This document shows positions 1 to 8,360 of a DNA stretch of 28,559 nt, piece after piece. Origin of the DNA: a virus. The DNA lies in the IMG/VR virus record IMGVR_UViG_3300025892_000105, positions 1 to 28,559 of that record. One strand, written 5' to 3'. The number at the start of each line of letters is the position of its first letter. Position 1 is the first letter of the stretch. Position numbers and translations under genes: made by a program. The notes under the pieces are model-generated. The model saw only the letters and a list, made by a program, of their open reading frames with translations, had not been told where the DNA came from and did no database searches.

Positions 1-3000
1 GTGGATCATCAGGTTCTTCAGGTACTGTGGGTGTGGCAGGTCAATCAATGCTTAGTGGTACATCAGGAAGTTCAGGAACTTCAGGAAATGATGGAACTAC
101 AGGAACAAGTGGAACATCAGGTCAATCAGGATTAACTGGTACAAATGGTACTTCAGGAGAAAGTAGAACTTCAGGTTCTACGGGAACAGCAGGTACATCA
201 GGTGAAACAGGAACAATAGGTACAAGTGGAGACTCATCAACATCAGGTTCAAGTGGCTCAAGTGGTACATCAGGAACCTCAGGTAAAACAGAAACATCAG
301 GAACTTCAGGTGAAAGTGGAACTTCAGGTTCTACAGGAACATCTGGTTCTTCAGGAGCTAGTGGTTCAACTGGTTCTTCAGGTACAACAGGAGCTTCAGG
401 TGCAAGTAAAACTTCAGGTTCATCAGGATCATCAGGTTCATCAGGTACTATAGGTGTAGCAGGTCAATCAATGCTTAGTGGTACAAGTGGTTCATCAGGT
501 ACAAGTGGTAATGATGGTACAACAGGTACATCTGGTACCTCAGGTCAATCAGGATTAACTGGTACAACTGGTACTTCCGGAGAAAGTAGAACTTCAGGTA
601 CTTCAGGTACAAGTGGTTTAAGTGGTTCAACAGGTACAATAGGTGCTTCAGGAGGATCAGGATCATCAGGTTCATCAGGTACAGCAGGTTCATCTGGTAA
701 AACAGAAACATCAGGAACTTCAGGTGAAAATGCAACTTCAGGAACAACAGGAACAGTTGGTTCAAGTGGAGCTACAGCAACAAGTGGTACCTCAGGACAA
801 TCAGGTTCATCAGGTACAACAGGTACTGTAGGTGCCTCAGGAAGTAGTAAAACTTCAGGTTCAAGTGGATCATCAGGTTCGTCAGGAACTATAGGTGTTA
901 ATGGACAATCTATGTTAAGTGGTACAAGTGGTACATCAGGAACCTCAGGTAATGATGGTACTACAGGTACTACAGGTACTTCAGGACAATCAGGATTAAC
1001 AGGTACAAATGGTACTTCAGGAGAAAGTAGAACTTCAGGTACTAATGGTACTTCAGGACAATCAGGTTCAACAGGTACAGTAGGTGCTTCAGGAGAAAGT
1101 AAAACTTCAGGTTCATCAGGTACTTCTGGTTCATCTGGAAATACAGGAACAGTAGGTTCTTCAGGAAATAGTAAAACATCGGGAACATCAGGTACATCAG
1201 GTTTAAGCGGTTCAACAGGTACAATAGGTGCTTCAGGAGGATCAGGATCATCAGGTTCATCAGGTACAGCAGGTTCATCTGGAAATACAGGAACAGTAGG
1301 TTCTTCAGGTTTAAGTAGAACTTCAGGTACTTCAGGTACAAGTGGTTTAAGTGGTTCTACAGGTACAATAGGTGCTTCAGGAGGATCAGGATCATCAGGT
1401 TCATCAGGATCATCAGGTTCATCAGGAACTATAGGTGTTAATGGACAATCAATGCTTAGTGGTACAAGTGGTTCATCAGGTACTTCAGGTAATGATGGTA
1501 CAACAGGAACAAGTGGTACATCGGGTCAATCAGGATTAACAGGTACAAATGGTACTTCCGGAGAAAGTAGAACTTCAGGTTCATCAGGTACATCAGGACA
1601 ATCAGGTTCAACTGGTACAATAGGTGCTTCAGGAGGATCAGGATCATCAGGTTCATCAGGTACAGCAGGTTCATCTGGTAAAACAGAAACATCAGGTACA
1701 AGTGGAGAAAATGCAACTTCAGGTTCTACAGGAACAGTAGGTTCTTCAGGAGCTACAGCAACAAGTGGTACTTCAGGACAATCAGGTTCATCAGGTACAA
1801 CAGGTACTGTAGGTGCCTCAGGTGCAAGTAGAACTTCAGGTTCATCAGGATCATCAGGTTCATCAGGAACTGTAGGTGTTAATGGACAATCTATGTTAAG
1901 TGGAACTTCAGGTTCATCAGGTACTTCAGGAAATGATGGTACTACAGGAACAAGTGGTACATCGGGTCAATCAGGATTAACAGGTACAAATGGTACTTCA
2001 GGTTTAAGTAGAACTTCAGGTTCATCAGGTACATCAGGACAATCAGGTTCAACTGGTACAATAGGTGCTTCAGGAGGATCAGGTTCAAGTGGATCATCAG
2101 GTACAGCAGGTTCATCTGGTAAAACAGAAACATCAGGAACTTCAGGACAATCAGGTTTAAGTAGAACTTCAGGTACAGCCGGTACTTCAGGAAACACAGG
2201 TTCTTCAGGAACTATAGGTGCTTCGGGTGCAAGTAGAACTTCAGGTTCAAGTGGATCATCAGGTTCATCAGGAACTATAGGTGTTAATGGACAATCAATG
2301 CTTAGTGGTACATCAGGAAGTTCAGGAACTTCAGGAAATGATGGTACAACAGGTACTTCAGGTACTTCAGGGCAATCAGGATTAACAGGTACAAATGGTA
2401 CTTCAGGTTTAAGCAAAACTTCAGGTACTAATGGTACTTCAGGACAATCAGGTTCAACAGGTACTATAGGTGCTTCAGGAGGATCAGGATCATCAGGTTC
2501 ATCAGGTACAGCAGGAACCTCAGGTAAAACAGAAACATCAGGAACTTCAGGACAATCAGGTTTAAGTAGAACCTCAGGTACTAATGGAACATCAGGAAAT
2601 ACAGGATCATCAGGTACAGTAGGTGCTTCTGGTGCAAGTAGAACTTCAGGTTCAAGTGGATCATCAGGTTCATCAGGTTCAAATGGTACCCATGGACAAT
2701 CAGGTGCAAGTAGATCTTCAGGTACATCAGGTTCATCAGGTAACAGTAGATCCTCAGGTACTAATGGTACTTCGGGTCAATCAGGAAATACAGGAACAGT
2801 AGGTTCTTCAGGTGGGAGTGGTACCTCAGGGTCAAGTGGATCCGGAGGATCAAGTGGTATTGCGGGAGCACAAGGTGAAAGTTTTCCTTCAGGTACATCA
2901 GGTTCTAGTGGTACAAATGGAACATCAGGAAATACAGGTTCAAATGGTACAAATGGACAATCAGGTGCAAGTAGAACTTCAGGTACTAATGGAACATCAG

Positions 3001-4625
3001 GAAACACAGGTTCTTCAGGTACAATAGGTGCTTCTGGTGCAAGTAGAACTTCAGGTACATCAGGTTCATCAGGTTCAAGTGGTACAAATGGACAATCAGG
3101 TGCAAGTAGATCCTCAGGTACATCGGGTTCATCAGGTAACAGTAGATCTTCAGGTACTAATGGTACTTCAGGACAATCAGGATTAACAGGTACAAATGGT
3201 ACAAGTGGACAATCAGGTTTAAGTAGATCTTCAGGTACTAATGGTACTTCAGGAAATACAGGATCATCAGGTACAATAGGTGCTTCGGGTGCAAGTAGAA
3301 CTTCTGGTACATCAGGTTCATCAGGTTCATCAGGTACAAATGGACAATCAGGTGCAAGTAGATCTTCAGGAACAAGTGGTTCATCAGGTAACAGTAGATC
3401 CTCAGGTACTAATGGTACTTCGGGTCAATCAGGAAATACAGGAACAGTAGGTTCTTCAGGTTTAAGCAAAACTTCAGGTACTAATGGTACTTCAGGACAA
3501 TCAGGTTCTTCAGGTACAATAGGTGCTTCTGGTATAAGTAGAACTTCTGGTTCAAGTGGATCATCAGGTTCAAGTGGTACAAACGGACAATCAGGTGCAA
3601 GTAGATCTTCAGGAACAAGTGGTTCATCAGGTAACAGTAGATCTTCAGGAACAAATGGTTCTTCAGGGGCTAGTGGTTCAAGTGGTACCCATGGACAATC
3701 AGGTGCAAGTAGATCCTCAGGAACAAGCGGTTCATCAGGTTCATCAGGTACAAATGGGCAATCAGGTGCAAGTAGATCTTCAGGTACATCAGGTTCATCA
3801 GGTAACAGTAGATCCTCAGGAACAAATGGTTCTTCAGGGGCTAGTGGTTCAAGTGGTACCCACGGACAATCAGGTGCAAGTAAAACTTCAGGAACAAGCG
3901 GTTCATCAGGTTCATCAGGTACAGTAGGTGCTTCTGGTGCAAGTAAAACTTCAGGTTCAAGTGGTTCATCAGGTACTTCAGGTGTTGGAGGTGCTGCTGG
4001 TGTTAGTGGAGGAAGTGGTACATCAGGTACATCAGGTGTTGATGGAGCTTCAGGAGCTAGTGGTAACCCATTAGAAATTGATTTAAATAGTAATTCTGTT
4101 GGAAATATTGAAATTGATGGGTCCAATACTACATTTACATTAAATTCAGATTTTACCCTAGGTATTAGAAACCCACTTAAAATAGGATTAAATGAAAGTA
4201 ATAATTCTGGTTTTATAGAATATGGTATTCCATCTGCTTTTGATAATGCCAGTGGAGAAATATATTATCCTTCGGGGGTAAGTGGTACAATTGCTTATGG
4301 AGATTTAATTTCCTTAAATACTAATAACCAATGGCAAAGGGCAGATGCTGATAATGTTACATCAACAAAAATGTTAGGTATAGCATTAGGGACTAATTCC
4401 ACACTTACTACTGCAGGAGTTTTATTAAGAGGATTTGTTAAACATAGTGGATATAACTTTAATGAAGGACTTCCCTTATATATTTCAACAATTGCAGGGT
4501 CAATGACTACTACAGTCCCACCATCAGCAAATGATTATGTAAGAATAGTTGGTTATCAAGTTTCTAGTACCACTTTAGATATAATTTATTTCAACCCAGA
4601 AAGTACTTGGATAATTAGAGGATAA
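1..4625 (+). CDS. Giant collagen-like tail fibre protein (5' end outside window)
   Basis: The frame is open to the left edge, so the GTG at 27 is not the real start and the N-terminus lies upstream. About 1,355 residues are Gly-X-Y triplets dominated by GTS, GSS, GTN and GQS. They contain only one proline, and at intervals Gly is replaced by Arg, Lys, Glu, Ala, Met or Phe without losing the register (for example GES-RTS, GKT-ETS, GQS-MLS). From about 4071 the repeat stops and a globular, beta-rich C-terminal domain of about 185 residues follows, rich in Asn, Thr, Ile and Gly, which I take to be the trimeric tip or receptor-binding end. Collagen-like fibres are known in other phages and in Bacillus BclA, but those are proline-rich. 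The next gene starts 3 nt after the stop, so the two are probably co-transcribed. Ser/Thr richness and the glycosyltransferase genes downstream suggest O-glycosylation (inference). A fibre role is likely; the exact location on the virion is unknown. Confidence 0.8.
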   Translation, partial: GSSGSSGTVGVAGQSMLSGTSGSSGTSGNDGTTGTSGTSGQSGLTGTNGTSGESRTSGSTGTAGTSGETGTIGTSGDSSTSGSSGSSGTSGTSGKTETSGTSGESGTSGSTGTSGSSGASGSTGSSGTTGASGASKTSGSSGSSGSSGTIGVAGQSMLSGTSGSSGTSGNDGTTGTSGTSGQSGLTGTTGTSGESRTSGTSGTSGLSGSTGTIGASGGSGSSGSSGTAGSSGKTETSGTSGENATSGTTGTVGSSGATATSGTSGQSGSSGTTGTVGASGSSKTSGSSGSSGSSGTIGVNGQSMLSGTSGTSGTSGNDGTTGTTGTSGQSGLTGTNGTSGESRTSGTNGTSGQSGSTGTVGASGESKTSGSSGTSGSSGNTGTVGSSGNSKTSGTSGTSGLSGSTGTIGASGGSGSSGSSGTAGSSGNTGTVGSSGLSRTSGTSGTSGLSGSTGTIGASGGSGSSGSSGSSGSSGTIGVNGQSMLSGTSGSSGTSGNDGTTGTSGTSGQSGLTGTNGTSGESRTSGSSGTSGQSGSTGTIGASGGSGSSGSSGTAGSSGKTETSGTSGENATSGSTGTVGSSGATATSGTSGQSGSSGTTGTVGASGASRTSGSSGSSGSSGTVGVNGQSMLSGTSGSSGTSGNDGTTGTSGTSGQSGLTGTNGTSGLSRTSGSSGTSGQSGSTGTIGASGGSGSSGSSGTAGSSGKTETSGTSGQSGLSRTSGTAGTSGNTGSSGTIGASGASRTSGSSGSSGSSGTIGVNGQSMLSGTSGSSGTSGNDGTTGTSGTSGQSGLTGTNGTSGLSKTSGTNGTSGQSGSTGTIGASGGSGSSGSSGTAGTSGKTETSGTSGQSGLSRTSGTNGTSGNTGSSGTVGASGASRTSGSSGSSGSSGSNGTHGQSGASRSSGTSGSSGNSRSSGTNGTSGQSGNTGTVGSSGGSGTSGSSGSGGSSGIAGAQGESFPSGTSGSSGTNGTSGNTGSNGTNGQSGASRTSGTNGTSGNTGSSGTIGASGASRTSGTSGSSGSSGTNGQSGASRSSGTSGSSGNSRSSGTNGTSGQSGLTGTNGTSGQSGLSRSSGTNGTSGNTGSSGTIGASGASRTSGTSGSSGSSGTNGQSGASRSSGTSGSSGNSRSSGTNGTSGQSGNTGTVGSSGLSKTSGTNGTSGQSGSSGTIGASGISRTSGSSGSSGSSGTNGQSGASRSSGTSGSSGNSRSSGTNGSSGASGSSGTHGQSGASRSSGTSGSSGSSGTNGQSGASRSSGTSGSSGNSRSSGTNGSSGASGSSGTHGQSGASKTSGTSGSSGSSGTVGASGASKTSGSSGSSGTSGVGGAAGVSGGSGTSGTSGVDGASGASGNPLEIDLNSNSVGNIEIDGSNTTFTLNSDFTLGIRNPLKIGLNESNNSGFIEYGIPSAFDNASGEIYYPSGVSGTIAYGDLISLNTNNQWQRADADNVTSTKMLGIALGTNSTLTTAGVLLRGFVKHSGYNFNEGLPLYISTIAGSMTTTVPPSANDYVRIVGYQVSSTTLDIIYFNPESTWIIRG
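30..2684 (+). repeat. Higher-order modules of 45-60 triplets starting at GVxGQSMLS
   Basis: The segment beginning with GVAGQSMLSG or GVNGQSMLSG recurs at 30, 453, 894, 1434, 1875 and 2280. The spacings are 423, 441, 540, 441 and 405 nt. Each copy continues with similar text (GNDGTTGT, then GQSGLTGT, then GxSRTSG or GLSKTSG). The unequal but in-register lengths suggest past unequal recombination between modules. Confidence 0.8.
2694..3900 (+). repeat. Second module type, GQSGASRSSG units
   Basis: After about 2680 the module changes to one beginning GQSGASRSSG or GQSGASKTSG, with starts at 2694, 3090, 3342, 3585, 3693, 3756 and 3864. Spacing shortens from 396 to 63 nt. Several copies (for example 3585 and 3756) are near-identical over more than 60 nt, which points to recent duplication. 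Confidence 0.75.
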
Positions 4626-4628
4626 ATT

Positions 4629-5333
4629 ATGGCAGTAGTAAATGTATCACCATATTTAACAGGAGGAGTATATGCCTTAACCACAGGATATAGAGGTCCA
4701 ACAAACTCATGGGCTGGAGTTCGTAATGCTACAACCGGAACTGGGGTACAACAATCAAACTCTGCAATAAGAGTATCAGCTATTTCTGGTGGTAGAGGTA
4801 TTAGTTATAATCTGAGTAGGTTATGGATGTGGGCAGATTTACAAACCTATGCTCCTAACATTACAGATATAGAGTTAGTTCTTTCAACAACAGTATCACC
4901 AACAGTCACATTTGATATTGCAATAGTTGAGGGTAGTGGATTTAGTAATAGTTCAAACTCAACATTAACAACATCAGATTTTAATAATTTAGATTTTGCT
5001 ACTGATTATTATGGAGGTTCAGCCCCATGGACCAATGCAGCAGGTTCTCAAAATTATACTTTAAATAACACAGCTTTAAATGCTGCTAATACTAATGGTA
5101 AATTACAAGTATGTGTTATTAATGAACAGTGGGATTACCAAGATGTAGATCCATATACTGGACTTAGTTTTGATTTTAATAACTATATAGATTATGCAAA
5201 CCCCTCAAAATCAGGATTTAAAGTTACTTATAATGCTGGTTATGGTAATCTAGTAAATGGTGTAGCAGCAACATCTATAAGTTCTGTAAATGGTGTTGCT
5301 ACAGGAAATATTAGTACAATAAATGGAGTATAA
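4629..5333 (+). CDS. Putative beta-rich virion/tail fibre-associated protein
   Basis: This 234-residue protein has no catalytic motif I recognise. Its composition (many Asn, Thr, Ser, Gly and aromatic residues, no long helices) suggests an extracellular beta-sandwich such as a fibre head, decoration or carbohydrate-binding domain. The C-terminus has three short related repeats, LVNGVAAT, SSVNGVAT and STINGV (residues about 211-234); such NGV repeats are a common motif in structural proteins of marine phages, as I remember them. The ATG lies 3 nt after the stop of the giant fibre gene, so translation is probably coupled and the product may work with that fibre as tip, collar or assembly partner. 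No signal peptide is seen. Function is inferred from context. Confidence 0.6.
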   Translation: MAVVNVSPYLTGGVYALTTGYRGPTNSWAGVRNATTGTGVQQSNSAIRVSAISGGRGISYNLSRLWMWADLQTYAPNITDIELVLSTTVSPTVTFDIAIVEGSGFSNSSNSTLTTSDFNNLDFATDYYGGSAPWTNAAGSQNYTLNNTALNAANTNGKLQVCVINEQWDYQDVDPYTGLSFDFNNYIDYANPSKSGFKVTYNAGYGNLVNGVAATSISSVNGVATGNISTINGV

Positions 5334-5391
5334 TTTGGATATAGAATAATTTTTCATTATATTGGTTAAATAGTTTTAATTAAATTGTTAT
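5334..5391 (+). promoter_or_regulatory. Leader of the glycosyltransferase operon, possible Bacteroidetes-type promoter
   Basis: A 58-nt gap with no gene. TTTG at 5334-5337 and TATATTGG at 5358-5365 are 20 nt apart, resembling the Bacteroidetes -33 TTTG and -7 TAnnTTTG elements with one mismatch in the second. A start near 5370 would leave a short leader before the ATG at 5392. In DNA this AT-rich the match could be chance. Confidence 0.25.
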
Positions 5392-7413
5392 ATGCAAAAA
5401 CTTTTATATATAGCTCCTCATTTATCAACTGGAGGATTACCACAATATTTAACAAAAAAGATAGAATTATTACAAGATGAATTTGATATTTATCTTGTAG
5501 AATACACGGATTTTACTGGAGGAAAATTAGTAGTCCAAAAAAATAAAATTTTAAATTTAATTCCTAAAGACAAATTTTATACTCTTCAAGAAGATAAAAT
5601 GGAATTAATTAAAATAATTAAAGAAATACAACCTGATATTATCCATAGTGAAGAAATTCCTGAATTTTATATGGATGAAAAATTAGCTCAAGCTTTATAT
5701 TCAACCGATAGAAAATATATTATTGTAGAATCATCTCATGATTCATCTTTTGACACAACCTCAAAAAGATTTTTTCCTGATAAATTTATGTTTGTATCTA
5801 ATTGGCAAATTGAACAATATAAAGACATAGATATACCTAAAATATTAGTAGAATACCCCATCGACTACGTTGATAGACCTAATAGAGAAGATGCGTTAAA
5901 ACGTTTAGATTTAGATCCTAATAAAAAACATATTCTCCATATTGGTTTATTTACTTCAAGAAAAAACCAAAAAGAATTTTTTGAATATGCAAAATCATTA
6001 CCAGAGTATGAATTTCATAGTGTAGGAAACCAGGCAGATAATTTTAAATGGTATTGGGAACCTTTAATGAAAGATATTCCTGATAATTTAACATGGTGGA
6101 ATGAAAGAACAGATGTAGAAAATTTTTATCAATCAATGGATTTATTTCTATTTACATCTAGAGGAACAGCTAATGATAAAGAAACAATGCCTTTAGTTAT
6201 TAGAGAAGCTTTGTCATATCAAATACCCCAATTATTATATAATTTAGAAGTTTATCAAGATTATTTTGATAAATATGATTCTATTAATTATTTAAATTTT
6301 GATAACTTTAATGAAAATGTTTTATTAATTAAAGATCAACTATCCTCCCCTAAAAAAGATCTTAGTGAACAAGAAGCTTATGTAGTTTCTACATATCCTA
6401 TTAATTCTTCTATAGAAAAAACTACAATAGAATGTTTAAAATCTTTAAAACAAGATAATAGAATTATAATTACAACATCCCACACACCAGTATCAAAAGA
6501 AATACAAGAACTTTCTGATTATGTTATATATGATAATAATAATATTTTAACTAATCATACATTTGGGTGGTGGTATAATGAAGATAATAAAAAATTTAAA
6601 GTAAACTTTTCTATTTCAAATACAGGAAATAGCCAATATCATGGTCCTTCATGCCATACTAATTTTTATAATGCCTCAAATTTGTGTAAAAAATTAGGTA
6701 TTAATAAATTCTATGGAATTAATTATGACTACCATTTATTAAAGAAAGAAAATATTGATGAATTATCTAAAATATTAGATGATTATGATATGGTAACTAC
6801 TAGAACTTTAGAAGGTAATGGAGATACACCTCAACTATTTACAGCTTTTTTTGGAGCTAGAGTTGATAATTTTACTAAAAACCAACCATTTATTGAAAAT
6901 GCTTATGATTGGGATAAATTACAAAGAACTTATAAAACTCCTTCTAATGGGATGGAATGTTTATGGTATCATATCCTTGAAAACAATTCAAAAATATTTT
7001 TTGAAAGTAAAAAAAATTGGAATAGATTTATGGATGATACTTTTACATTTGTAGACTACTCCCAATGTGAGTATTTCTCAGTTATTCCAGTATATGAAAA
7101 TATTCAAAAAGATGGATTAGAAATTAATAATCCTACTAATAACATTGCAATATTTCTAAAAACTAGTAATAAAAAAGATAATAGGATATTTAATTTAAAA
7201 ATATATGAAGGAGAAAATCTTATAGAAGAAGAAAAATATGAAATTACAACATATTTTAGTTCTTATAAAATATTACCTGAGTCTAAATATAGATTAGTAC
7301 TTGAAATTTATGATATAAATTCTAATAAAATTATTGAAGTAAAAGAAATTATAATAGATCAAAATTATTTAGAAAATATTCTTCCAAAAAATGGTAAATT
7401 TGCTTTAAAATGA
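5392..7413 (+). CDS. Multi-domain glycosyltransferase (GT-B, second GT-like and C-terminal beta domain)
   Basis: This 673-residue protein looks like three parts. Residues 1 to about 325 are a GT4-like GT-B unit: an N-terminal strand followed by the glycine loop STGGLPQYL, a second Rossmann-like half opening with ILHIGLFTSRKN, and the nucleotide-sugar signature MPLVIREALSYQIPQ around 266-280, where the second Glu of the usual E-x7-E is present. Residues about 328-560 form a second unit (starts YVVSTYPI; contains FYGINYDYHLLKK near 440) that resembles a GT-A fold glycosyltransferase-like domain without a canonical DxD. Residues about 563-673 are a beta-rich domain. It overlaps the next gene by ATGA, so the three glycosyltransferases form one operon. 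Placement between two fibre genes favours virion-protein glycosylation over DNA or surface-sugar modification, but acceptor and sugar are unknown. Confidence 0.75.
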   Translation: MQKLLYIAPHLSTGGLPQYLTKKIELLQDEFDIYLVEYTDFTGGKLVVQKNKILNLIPKDKFYTLQEDKMELIKIIKEIQPDIIHSEEIPEFYMDEKLAQALYSTDRKYIIVESSHDSSFDTTSKRFFPDKFMFVSNWQIEQYKDIDIPKILVEYPIDYVDRPNREDALKRLDLDPNKKHILHIGLFTSRKNQKEFFEYAKSLPEYEFHSVGNQADNFKWYWEPLMKDIPDNLTWWNERTDVENFYQSMDLFLFTSRGTANDKETMPLVIREALSYQIPQLLYNLEVYQDYFDKYDSINYLNFDNFNENVLLIKDQLSSPKKDLSEQEAYVVSTYPINSSIEKTTIECLKSLKQDNRIIITTSHTPVSKEIQELSDYVIYDNNNILTNHTFGWWYNEDNKKFKVNFSISNTGNSQYHGPSCHTNFYNASNLCKKLGINKFYGINYDYHLLKKENIDELSKILDDYDMVTTRTLEGNGDTPQLFTAFFGARVDNFTKNQPFIENAYDWDKLQRTYKTPSNGMECLWYHILENNSKIFFESKKNWNRFMDDTFTFVDYSQCEYFSVIPVYENIQKDGLEINNPTNNIAIFLKTSNKKDNRIFNLKIYEGENLIEEEKYEITTYFSSYKILPESKYRLVLEIYDINSNKIIEVKEIIIDQNYLENILPKNGKFALK

Positions 7414-8360
7414 AAATAGCTCAAATTAATCCAGGATGTGGTATACCAATTCCACCTACAACATGGGGGGCAATTGAAAAAATTGTTTGGGAATTTATTT
7501 GTAATTTAAAAAAATTAGGACATGAAGTTGATTTAAAATGGTCAAATGAAGTTAAAAAAGGAGATTATGATATAGTAATGGTTCATGTAGCTAATCTTGC
7601 TATTGAATTAGCAAATCGTAATATTCCTTATATATTTCAACACCATGACCATCATGCTTATCATTATGGTAAAGATTCTAAGGTATATAAAGAAAATTTA
7701 GAAGCCATGGAAAGGTCAGTTATATCTTTAGTACCAGCTCGTTATTTAGTAGATTATTTTGAAACAGATAAAGTTATATATTTTTCTCATGGAGTTAATA
7801 CTGATGATTTTTACCCAGCAATAATACCCCCCTCTAAACATAAACTGCTTATGTTAGCTAATAATGGGTTAGGGGGTTATGGAGAATATGATAGAAAAGG
7901 ATTTACTTGGGGGGTTCAAACCGCAATGTCCTTAAATTTACCTATTACTATTGCAGGACCTAAAAATAATTTAAATTGGTTTAAAGCAAATCCATGGGTA
8001 TATGGTTATCCTAAATTAGATATAATATGGGAGCCTTCAAATAAAGAATTAAGAGATTTATATACATCTCATACAATATTCCTCCATCCTTCAAATTTAG
8101 AAGCAGGACATCCAAATTTAACTTTATTAGAAGCAGCAGCTTGTGGTTTACCAATTTTAGGTTGGATTGAAATGGAAACTACATTTGACGGTTTATGGAG
8201 AACCCCACGTGATATAAATAAAATGATAGTAGGATTAAATACTATTATTGAAGAATATCCTAATTATAGACAAAATTCATTGAAAACTTCAAAAGAATTA
8301 TCATGGTTAAATAGAGCAAAAGAATTAGAAATTTTATTTAAAAAAGTTATAAATTTATGA
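7410..8360 (+). CDS. GT4-family-like glycosyltransferase
   Basis: A 316-residue single GT-B enzyme. The N-terminus has a compact Gly/Pro-rich loop (GCGIPIPPTTWGAIEKIV, residues about 9-26) in the position of the GT4 phosphate loop. The C-terminal half carries HPSNLEAGHPN followed by LLEAAACGLPILG (residues about 225-250), the classical nucleotide-sugar binding E-x7-E motif of GT4 retaining transferases. The length is slightly short for GT4 (usually 350-400), with no membrane segment, so it should be cytoplasmic. Start overlaps the upstream stop (ATGA at 7410) and its end overlaps the next start (ATGA at 8357), which indicates tight translational coupling. It may extend or initiate the same glycan as its neighbours; the substrate cannot be read from sequence. 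Confidence 0.85.
   Translation: MKIAQINPGCGIPIPPTTWGAIEKIVWEFICNLKKLGHEVDLKWSNEVKKGDYDIVMVHVANLAIELANRNIPYIFQHHDHHAYHYGKDSKVYKENLEAMERSVISLVPARYLVDYFETDKVIYFSHGVNTDDFYPAIIPPSKHKLLMLANNGLGGYGEYDRKGFTWGVQTAMSLNLPITIAGPKNNLNWFKANPWVYGYPKLDIIWEPSNKELRDLYTSHTIFLHPSNLEAGHPNLTLLEAAACGLPILGWIEMETTFDGLWRTPRDINKMIVGLNTIIEEYPNYRQNSLKTSKELSWLNRAKELEILFKKVINL

Larger units (their letters stand above)
3..4070 (+). repeat. 9-nt periodic Gly-X-Y coding array, 452 units
   Basis: Reading in the coding frame from base 3, landmarks such as GVxGQS (30, 453, 894, 1434, 1875, 2280) and GQSGAS (2694, 3090, 3342, 3585, 3693, 3756, 3864) are all separated by multiples of 9 nt. The array therefore keeps its triplet register from the window edge to GNP at 4062-4070. 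Synonymous codons vary (TCA/AGT/TCT for Ser, GGT/GGA for Gly), so the repetition is strongest at the protein level. Confidence 0.9.

Noticed and set aside
3-4070. CRISPR array or minisatellite RNA element
   Set aside because: The repeats are contiguous, in frame, code for Gly-X-Y, and vary at synonymous sites; there are no constant repeats with unique spacers.
475-4126. Several long open frames on both strands inside the fibre gene (VPEVP-rich and QVQ-rich translations)
   Set aside because: They are by-products of the 9-nt repeat, which lacks stop codons in other frames. Their composition mirrors the repeat and they have no independent start context.
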